Source: Bemisia tabaci (taxonomy: Eukaryota; Arthropoda; Insecta; Hemiptera; Aleyrodidae). Taken from it: 64,000 nt of DNA. Below the pieces are notes generated by a model that was given only the letters and a program-made list of their open reading frames with translations, made no database searches and had not been told where the DNA came from. The DNA lies in NCBI RefSeq assembly GCF_918797505.1, contig NC_092794.1, positions 3,444,497-3,508,496 on the forward strand. Reading direction: 5' to 3'. Both the position numbers and the translations under genes were made by a program. Below, piece after piece: positions 56,474 to 64,000 of the stretch. Position 1 is the first letter of the stretch. Each line of letters opens with the position of its first letter.

Positions 56474-56716
56474 TCTATGTGCACGTACGGAAGACGCAAC
56501 GCCGGCGTAACATTGAAGTGGCTCATAAATCTTAAGTTTGCTGAACTTAAACAAGCGCCTGATCGGTTACTTTTCGGGATGATCATTCAAAGTTTATACT
56601 TCATTATTGCACTTGGAGTGTTATTGTTTTCTTGGAAAAGTTTGCTTGGAAAAGGCAGGAGAGGGCAGATTCGCCGTGATAAGAAAGAACACCAGATGAA
56701 CATGTTGCATGCCTAA
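56474..56716 (+). CDS. Small ORF, 80 aa, one predicted membrane segment, unidentified
   Basis: ATG at 56474 to TAA at 56714. The polar N-terminus (KFAELKQAPDR) is followed by a continuous hydrophobic stretch (GMIIQSLYFIIALGVLLFSW, about residues 39-58) and a strongly basic tail (GKGRRGQIRRDKKEHQ). This layout suits a single-pass small membrane protein with a positive cytosolic end. It lies between two repeats (ending 56268, starting 56830) and is not part of either. No homologue comes to mind. It could also be the last exon of a larger protein, or chance. Confidence 0.35.
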   Translation, partial: SMCTYGRRNAGVTLKWLINLKFAELKQAPDRLLFGMIIQSLYFIIALGVLLFSWKSLLGKGRRGQIRRDKKEHQMNMLHA

Positions 56717-56829
56717 TATAGTTTTTCAATCATTAGGAAAACTTCTGGATTCTTTTGCTCAAACCCAGTTTGACCCTGGTCCACACTCAGATTGTACCGG
56801 GAGAAATTCAGCAACATTCGAATGTACAA

Positions 56830-57087
56830 TTCTGCCGTGCTAAGGAAAAACGCCGCATGAACATTCGAGAGTTGCCAAATTTCCCTCAATAAAATGTTTA
56901 TTTTTGAAGAAAGTTGTGGATATTTTTCCTTGAAATTTTCTGGAACTTTAGGTGAAACTGTGAGCAAAATTATACTAAAAATCGGAGCGAAAACATTCAT
57001 AACTTTCTCCAGAAAATTCGTGTTTTATCAAAGAAAATTTGGCAACGCCTGAAGGTCCATACGGCATTTTTCCTTAGCACGGCAGAA
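56830..57087. mobile_element. MITE family A, copy 6
   Basis: Ends TTCTGCCGTGCTAAGGAAAA and TTTTCCTTAGCACGGCAGAA are exact complements. Followed within 100 bp by another copy. Confidence 0.9.
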
Positions 57088-57189
57088 TTGCACACGCGAC
57101 GTTCTTGCTCAGCACGGCAGCGTTGCCAAATAGCGCTAAAAAGTCAGTATTTTTCACCATTTGAACCCATGCGAAATGCCCCCGTATTA

Positions 57190-57446
57190 TACTGCCGAAC
57201 TAAGGAAGAACGCCGTATTAACAGTCGAGAGTTGCCAAATTTCCTCCAATAAAATGCTTATTTTTGAAGGAATTTATTAATATTTTTCCTTGGAATTTTC
57301 AGGAACTTTAGGTGAAGTTGGAAACAAAATGGTCTGAAAAAATGGAAGAAAAATATTCATGAGTCCACCAGGAAATTCGTGTTTTATGAATTGAAATTTG
57401 GCAACGCCTGAAGGTTCATACGGCGTTCTTCCTTAGCACGGCATTA
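57190..57446. mobile_element. MITE family A, copy 7
   Basis: Ends TACTGCCGAACTAAGGAAGA and TTCTTCCTTAGCACGGCATT. Confidence 0.88.
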
Positions 57447-57851
57447 TAAGACAACCTGGTAAGCCCGGAGGGGGTTTTCCCGCGAATTCGTCAACAATGA
57501 GCGGAGCGGAATTTGCGGGTGTTCCGCTCGATCCGTCGGGCTGCAAATCCCGGCTGGATTTGGTCAATTTGTTTTTATTTGTTGGCTGACTTTTATTGCC
57601 CTGGGTAATTACGGCCATTACTCCGTGGCGCGGCCGTAGGCACGAGTCGCTTAGCACCAGCTTCGACTCGGATCGACTTTGATGTTTCAACAAATGCAAA
57701 TGTTAATCGTCATTTCGCGAGGATCGTCACTTGTGGATTTTAATTAAGTTCTGGAGCCGGGAGCCCAGAGAGCGCCACGTTCCTTTATTAATAAAGACGC
57801 ATTGCTTTCGCTGCAAGTCGGGCGACACGCGCCTCCGGAGAACGCGAGCAA
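57447..57851. other. Non-coding gap between MITE copies
   Basis: No gene seen. Somewhat GC-richer than its surroundings near 57470-57680; the minus frame at 57433-57699 has no recognisable domain. Confidence 0.4.
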
Positions 57852-58107
57852 AGCTGCCGTGCTAACGAAAAACGCCGAATGAGCCCTCAGGCGTTGCCAA
57901 ATTTCTCCTGGCAAATCATTAATTTTCAGGAAAATTTTTGAATATTTGTCTACCAATTTCTCAGATAATTTTGTTTGTAATTTGATCTTAAACTTCTGAA
58001 AATGTCAAGGAAAAATATGCATAATTTTCCTCAAGAATAAAGATTTTATCGAAGGAAATTTGGCAACTCTCGAATGTTCATACGGCGTTCTTCCTTAGCA
58101 CGGCAGA
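57852..58107. mobile_element. MITE family A, copy 8
   Basis: Ends CTGCCGTGCTAACGAAAAAC and TTCTTCCTTAGCACGGCAG. Confidence 0.88.
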
Positions 58108-58237
58108 AAAGTCCGCGGATTCTTCCCTAATCCGAAAACCGCCGGTCTGCGCAGGGTTTACCATTGCAGATAGGTGGTTCTTCAACACCCAGCCGGCTTC
58201 TGAGTTTCTGATGAGGCTCCGCTGCATGCAGTCACCT

Positions 58238-58488
58238 AAACTATAAGGAAAAACGCCGTACGAGCCTTTAGATGTTGCCAAATTTCCGAGAACAAAACCG
58301 GAATTCTCTGAGAAACTTATCTATGTTTTTCTCCAAATTTTCAGGAAAATTTTCCTCGTAATTTGATCTAAATTATCTGAAATTTCCAAGAAATATACTC
58401 ATAATTATGCTCAAAAATTAATGCTTTGTCGAAGGAAACTTGGCAAACATCAAATGTTCATGTGGCGTTTTCCCTTAGCACGGCAGTT
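58238..58488. mobile_element. MITE family A, copy 9, left end worn
   Basis: The left end starts late (AACTATAAGGAAAAACGCCG); the right end is intact (TTTTCCCTTAGCACGGCAGT). Confidence 0.8.
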
Positions 58489-59434
58489 AACTAGCCGGGC
58501 TTCTTATGGGCCTGTTGCGAACTTTCGCTCAAGTCATATGGAGACTAATTTTTCGATGAGGAAGCCTTCAATATGAAGATTATCTCAATAGAAAAACCTA
58601 AAACTCCCAACTAAGTTCACACTGTGCGTAGAAAAAGAGGACGGTCGATAAGAGCTGTTTTTGGACCCACCTTTAATTTCCTTAGCTTTACGATTGTTTG
58701 CTCTTTTACGGTCTATGTTTTACGGAACGGAACATGATTTAGTAATTTTTGGATCATTTGAAGGTCTAATTCTGTCCTCATCATGGGTCTGAAGACCAAT
58801 TTTGGCATAAAATGCGGATTTTGCGGGTTTGCGTTCGGATGCCGAGAAATCTACATTTTCCAATGATCGAATCCTGAAGCATTCCGTAAATATGGATCTT
58901 CGATGCGCAAAAAATCGTAGAGTTAAGGAAATTCAACCAGAAGGTTCCTAAAAACGGCCCTTTTCCTTTGCGCATTTTTGAACTCATTGCGTTTGGTCAA
59001 ATTTACGATTCCTAACATCAAAAGGTAGTTGTTTCTCATGATAGTCATCGCTATCATAGCACTTAGCCGTACTCTAAATCGGCTGATTCGGGTCTGTCAG
59101 TCTGGAGGACCCTGAACGAGACAAGAGTGTCGTACACACTTGCGTCGAAAGCTGATTCCTCCGTCAAAATATTGAGTCATTATTTTGTTCACGGGGTTCC
59201 AAGCGTGGAATCTACCGTCACGGATGGTGGTGAACGCCTCTGAGAATAACGAGAGAGATACCAGTACTACCCGGACCTTGTTACTCCCGCGCATCGCATC
59301 GAATCAAGTCTAATCAATATCGATACATCGATACATCTTGATTTCAGATTCTGCATCTTAACTTAACTCATATTAATTCTCCACACAAAAAAAGGAGAAT
59401 TTCTTTATGGACGCAGAACATTTTACAGAGATTA
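58489..59434. other. Spacer without recognised gene
   Basis: Frames at 58781-58987 and 59097-59294 (minus) have no recognisable features. ATCGATACATCGATACATC near 59320 is a short direct repeat. Confidence 0.4.
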
Positions 59435-59690
59435 ATTAAGGGGCTTGGAGGACAATGCGCTTAAGTGCGTTTTTTGTTATTTTTCGAGGAATACGTGTTG
59501 TAGTTTCGAAATCACACGGATCCTTATGGCGGAAAGAAAGTTCAAACTGACTTTTTGATGCTTAAAAATTGGAATTTGGGAGCTAATTTTTCTCAGAATA
59601 TGCATTGAGATTAGTTTTACTCGAAATCATAAATATGTCAATTTTTTTCTAAAGCTGCACTTATGCGCCTTGTCCTCCAAGCCCCTCAGT
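59435..59690. mobile_element. MITE family F, copy 5
   Basis: Ends AAGGGGCTTGGAGGACAATG and GCCTTGTCCTCCAAGCCCCT. The inner AAAAATTGGAATTTGGGAGC is present. Confidence 0.9.
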
Positions 59691-60280
59691 TCCATAAGCG
59701 TAAATACGTGTTTAACGGAATTCTTGGTACGTACAAATACAGTAAATGGTTCAAGAGGCACAGTTGACGAAAAACGAAGCAGTAGAATACGTTTTAGTCC
59801 CCTCGAATTCTACCATGATTGGGAGGGAGTTACCCACAACCCCCCCCCCCCCAAAAAAAAAAAAAAAAATTCTCAGACTTTAGAATTTTCCGCGCATTTT
59901 CCCATCTCCCTCGAAAATGGCTACTCATTGAGCAAAAATTCAAATAACTAATCGGAAAGCTCGTCTTGTTTCGTTGCGACTAAGTTGACGTTGACTTTGT
60001 CCATGACCCTCGAAAAGTTCAAAATGGAGGGCTTGAGAAGTCAAGAGATCTAAACTCGCAGCGCGAATGACTGTTTCACTGCGATTTCTCGTCCAAAACG
60101 GGAAAAACGCTCGTATAATATCATGAAATTTTTCGTCCCCAAAATGATAGGGCACAGAATTTTCTTTTGACGGGCATTGTCCCCTCGGGGAAGGGGGGGG
60201 GTTAAGTACTTTACAAAAACTCAACAAAAACCGTCTGGATTGGCCGCATCCATAAAGTAGCTTCATCCGGACGGTAGAAA

Positions 60281-60664
60281 CCAGTGACGTGGAGTGCTTT
60301 GAGCACTGGAAAAAAACACATTGGATCTAGAGTCCAGACTCTTGAAAACATTGACAAGAAAAAATACTCTTGATTCAATCGGATTTAAGCTTAAATCAAA
60401 ACGAAACCGCTTAAATTAAGAGGCTTGGTTCTTGATTTAAGCTAGATTCTGATTGAATCAAGAGTACTTTTTCTTGTCGATGTTTTTAAGAGTCTGGACT
60501 CTAGACCCAATGTGTTTTTTTCCAGTGAGATGTATCGATTGATTTGCCATTGAAACCTATGGAATAGGATCGAAATCAGGGTGCTCGCAACGAACATCTT
60601 AATAATCGATTCCTTAAAAAATAGGAAAAAATCGATAATCGATCACCCACATCTCGCCACTGAC
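60281..60664. mobile_element. Palindromic element family K, copy 3, split by a nested element
   Basis: The left fragment CCAGTGACGTGGAGTGC (60281-60303) and the right fragment from ATGTATCGATTGATTTGCCA to CATCTCGCCACTGAC (60529-60664) together make one family K element. The insertion at 60304-60527 separates them. Confidence 0.8.
60304..60527. mobile_element. CACTGG-type MITE nested in family K element
   Basis: Ends CACTGGAAAAAAACACATTG and CAATGTGTTTTTTTCCAGTG, then GAGTCCAGACTCTTGAAAAC and complement, nearly perfect over about 100 bp per side. Confidence 0.92.
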
Positions 60665-60691
60665 AGTAAAATGAAAAGGAGCAGCGTCTGT

Positions 60692-61031
60692 TCCAGAGAC
60701 AAGAGACCCTCCACTAGTATCTTGGCCATGGTGGAAGCTTTTACTTTCGGGACTTCAGCATTCTACTGTTGACTTACCTACATGGTTGATGTTCAACAAC
60801 GTGTTGGCAGTTTCGTTTTGCAAACAAGCCGAAAATGGCCGACGTTTGGGAAAGTCGTTTGGCTCATGACGTCATCCGAAGCTCATCATCGACCATGTAG
60901 GTAAGTCAACAGCCGAAACTAGGGTGATGACTGTTGCTCCCTAATAATTGTCCATAAGGAATTGTTGAAACCCCGAAAGTAAAAGCTTCCACCTGTCGCT
61001 AGGAGGCCAGTGGAGGGTCTCTTGTCTCTGG
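60692..61031. repeat. Imperfect palindrome of about 340 bp
   Basis: CCAGAGACAAGAGACCCTCC pairs with GGAGGGTCTCTTGTCTCTGG, GTGGAAGCTTTTACTTTCGG with its complement, and TTGACTTACCTACATGGT with CCATGTAGGTAAGTCAA. Confidence 0.85.
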
Positions 61032-61337
61032 TCTGTTCGGAGTGCACGTCCATGTGATCTCTAAGGGGAGGGGAGGGGAGAGGATGAGGGCGGGGGCATG
61101 CTCGCACATTGGAGCAACGGGTATCGATGGGAAATCGATACATCGCAAAAATCGACGTGTACCGCACTCGAGGAAAACTGAGGCCGCGTTGGAAAATCTG
61201 AAGGAGAGAGATATGAAGAGGGGGAGGGGGGAGGGGTAATGTGGCTGGGGGCGCCACATGTGGAGAGTGATTAGATTCACGGACCGCGGTTCACCGTTGA
61301 CGTGACGGTGACGACGGGGAGCGTCGAGTGATAAAAT

Positions 61338-61464
61338 TGGACGTATTTCTATCAAACGGAACTATGTGCATCAAGACATGAGCCCTGAGACCCATAAGAA
61401 TATATGCATACCAGGGCTCGCGTCATAATGCACATAGTTCCGTTTGGCAGAAACACGTCCAATT
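61338..61464. mobile_element. MITE family H, short copy 2
   Basis: Ends TTGGACGTATTTCTATCAAA and TTTGGCAGAAACACGTCCAA. Almost identical to 32314-32444, with one end inverted relative to the central GAGCCCTGAGACCCATAAGA block. Confidence 0.9.
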
Positions 61465-61534
61465 GGTCACGGACCCGAATTACTTGGACCCGGAATGTCC
61501 GGACTCGGTCCGCGTTGAAGAGGCACCGCCGCAC

Positions 61535-61960
61535 ACTGGAAGGAGTCGATGGGAGAAGTTGGACAAATTTGGAAACTTTAAAAGCTTTTAACTCCGTTCG
61601 TAGAAAACGTTGAGGTTTTCAAAGTGGTTTCGTGGGGTTCCTCCGTAGAATTTCCTCTTAGGAACACCCCGTAGAATTCGAAATGTGACCAATTAAACAT
61701 CAAAATTTGCAGTTTTAGTAAAAAAAAAATCATGTCCGACTTCTGTCATTGGCTCGATCCACTGTGCGGCGCTTAGCAGAGAGAGTCAATGGGAGAGGTC
61801 GGAAAAATGATGTGGAAACTTTAAGAGCTAATATCTTCATTAATACGAAACGTAAAGATTTGAAAGTGGACTCATTGATTTCCTCGTAAAATTCTCTTCT
61901 GGAGTCACGTCTTACAGTTATTTTATGTCAAAAGTATCATCAAAATTCGTAGTTTTAGTC
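61535..61960. repeat. Dispersed repeat N, two tandem copies
   Basis: Units begin GGAGTCGATGGGAGAAGTTG (about 61545) and AGAGTCAATGGGAGAGGTCG (about 61783), each with GGAAACTTTAA(A/G)AGCT and a TTTTAGT-rich end. The second is more diverged. Confidence 0.8.
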
Positions 61961-62214
61961 ATTTTATGGGAAGAAATTTCGCAGCGTCGCGTTTTCCCTC
62001 GGCGTGATGGAAGGCAAGACGTTGAGCACCAAGTGGCGGACCGCGGTGTCCGGTGACGTAATTGAAAAGACCAAAGACGTCACCGTCATCGCGGGTTGAC
62101 GTTGACGTCCACGCCACCCGCCAGCGCCCACGTTGCCAGCCAAATAGTTCGTCGGACGAGAAGCGAATTGAGTTTCGCGGCAAGGAATCAATTTTTTTTT
62201 TGGCAGAGAAGGTG

Positions 62215-62422
62215 CACTGAAAAAAAAGATTGGTAGAATTTACCATTCCTTCACGCTGTATTTCACACAACGTCAATTCAGAGTCAATTCTGCCAGAAAA
62301 AAAGGTAAACGTTACTATATACTGGTATTGGTAACCATTTCACTGGCAGAATCGACTTTGAAATCACGCTGTGTGAAATACAGCGTGAAGGAATGGTAAA
62401 TTCTACCAATATTTTTTTCAGT
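62215..62422. mobile_element. CACTGA-type MITE
   Basis: Ends CACTGAAAAAAAAGATTGGT and ACCAATATTTTTTTCAGT, then TTTACCATTCCTTCACGCTG and complement and a GTGAAATACAGCG pair. It borders a family A fragment directly. Confidence 0.88.
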
Positions 62423-62626
62423 ATGTCGCAAATTTTCGGAAGTATTTAGGTATATGTAAATATTTTTCCACCAATTTTTCAGTGAAATTTCTTCGTAATT
62501 TCATTTAAAACATCTGAAAACTTCAAAGAAAATTATGCATAATTTTCTTCAAAAACAAATCTCTTCCGAGAGGAAATTTGGCAACGCCTAAAGATTCATA
62601 TGGCGTTTTACTTTAACACGGCAGTT
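62423..62626. mobile_element. MITE family A, copy 10, left end lost
   Basis: The right end GCGTTTTACTTTAACACGGC and the block TTTGGCAACGCCTAAAGATTC are present. The left end is missing where the CACTGA MITE abuts, so the second element probably inserted into, or deleted, this end. Confidence 0.75.
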
Positions 62627-62739
62627 CATTTGATGTAGAAAACTCTGTCAGCGCGACCATGCAGTTGGGTCCGGTCCGCTCTCTGAATAGAGTTCAACGG
62701 TAAGAAATCTGAGAGAGAACCATAGTTTTTTAAATTTTC

Positions 62740-63240
62740 CTCCCGAATTTGAAAGACACCTCACTGGCAGCATAGAACGGAGCATAGCGCCATCACGCCT
62801 TCAATTTTGCAGATACAACACGAACATCCATCATGTACGAATAGTTGTATCTCTGCGCCGTCATCAGTGCGCCTCCTTTTACTTAGCTCTATTTCCATAC
62901 TGTGATTGTCTCAGTTTGTCTTATTTGTATTTGTAGTGGTGCTTTAAAGACTGTATGAGCAACACAGCCGTAAATAGGAGAACCGTAATAATCGAGCTTC
63001 GTTTTTTAACTCACCTCGTTGGCAGCATAAACCGGAGCTGCGGATTCGCAGCTCGCGCCATCGCGCCTTCAATTTTGCAGATGCAACACAGACATCCAGC
63101 AAGCACGAATAGTCGTATCCCTGCGCCGTCTTTCCATTTGCTCTATTTCCATATTGTGTTATATTCGTTTGTCTCATTTGTAGTGGTGCTTCAAGGGCTA
63201 CGTGAGCAACACAGCCGAAGATAGGATGTGCCATAATCAA
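62740..63240 (+). repeat. Dispersed repeat M, two tandem copies
   Basis: Two units (about 62755-62985 and 63010-63240) share TTGGCAGCATA, GCGCCTTCAATTTTGCAGAT, GCGCCGTC, CATTTGTAGTGGTGCTT and GAGCAACACAGCCG. The same unit in reverse is at 47560-47830. Confidence 0.8.
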
Positions 63241-64000
63241 TTATCATTTTAAAAAGAGAAAAAATGTTAGAGGTCTCTCAAGCGATCAAAAAGGCGCACG
63301 TCTGAAAATTGACTGTACTACCTTTTCTGAAAGAGTGACACATGGCGGATGAGAAAGAGTGTGATAAAGCGTCTCTATGTTACCAAAGAGGTGAAAATGT
63401 CGAAGAAAAGAATTTTTTACCGATCTTAGAAATTTTATTTATAGGTATTTTGACACTTGACAAAAGTTCGAGAGCTATTTTGATTTCCTTACCTACTTAA
63501 TTAATGACGCTCGTCATCCCCTTTTCGAAAACTATAATCGAGAACAATTTTCAATGCCTCAAAGCTAATTTTACGTCGAAATGTGACCAATTTTTCGCAT
63601 AATAACGATAGCTAAAAGCGTAGTAGCGTCAGTTTGCATTTTCTTTAATCGAATGTCTGTCAATGAGTAAAATAATTGTCATAAATAACAGCTTGATTAA
63701 ACCAGTATGTCTCAATTTTTCACATTCTCCTCTTTAAAAGATTGAGCTACGGATACAAAATCTGAATTCAGCAAATAAAAAAAAACCAAAACATCAATTT
63801 TCTAGAATTATTATGGGCCCAGGCGCCCCTGGAGACCTATTTCGGTTTATATATGTAGTTCCTGGACCTCCATTCACCACTATCATGCGCACGAGGACCA
63901 CTCTTTACTCTTACTTTTTCTTTCTCTTGTTCATTTATGACTTTTCCCTATTTTTTCTAGGTCATAATTTTTTCTCTCATCTTATTTTGCTATATGTGGC
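63241..64000. other. Window end, no recognised gene
   Basis: AT-rich. I see no supported coding frame, RNA gene or repeat. Confidence 0.45.

Noticed and set aside
1..64000. CRISPR array, bacterial operon or virus insertion
   Set aside because: Tandem repeats here lack the short-repeat/unique-spacer pattern, genes are split by introns, and no viral replicase, capsid or integrase frame was seen.

Overview
This is a eukaryotic nuclear window, almost certainly from an arthropod. It is AT-rich, has split genes with GT-AG introns of 0.4-2 kb, and is dense in short foldback and MITE-like repeats. Both recognisable genes are animal-type metabolic enzymes. A sap-feeding hemipteran (for example a whitefly) would fit, but that is an impression; nothing in the sequence fixes the species.

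Left part (1-6980): no complete gene. It holds one well-spliced orphan mini-exon (1132-1196), a 76-bp perfect-type hairpin, a first copy of the commonest MITE, and a six-unit tandem array (about 330 bp per unit, 2888-5092).

Gene 1 (about 6981-15635, +): succinyl-CoA:3-ketoacid CoA-transferase (SCOT, OXCT1 type), the mitochondrial enzyme that activates acetoacetate. Eight coding exons were joined by conserved protein sequence and splice phase; a ninth, 5'-most exon is a candidate only. Intron 7 carries a 1.3-kb near-perfect palindrome.

Spacer (15636-23320): 3' flank of SCOT, a roughly 340-bp satellite array (17714-20520), a foldback element and other dispersed repeats.

Gene 2 (23321-33490, +): cystathionine gamma-lyase (CTH), the PLP enzyme releasing cysteine from cystathionine. 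Seven coding exons join in phase to 405 codons, the length of human CTH. Two exons (27466-27600 and 31477-31651) are easily missed because they are short or closed in longer frames. PLP-site residues are kept, but the specificity positions Glu59 and Glu339 of human CTH are Asp and Ile here. Its introns are loaded with MITEs.

Right part (33491-64000): no gene could be assembled. It is a graveyard of at least a dozen repeat families: ten copies of one TIR element, several co-varying hairpin elements, a hAT-like element with an 8-bp target duplication, a tRNA-headed SINE with a 13-bp target duplication and a neighbouring poly-T retroposon with an 11-bp one. Among them lie a few coding-looking pieces (44045-44318 PTB-like, 46080-46179 first-exon-like, 51400-51747, 52345-52443, 56474-56716) that may be exons of genes whose remainder is outside the window, or relics.
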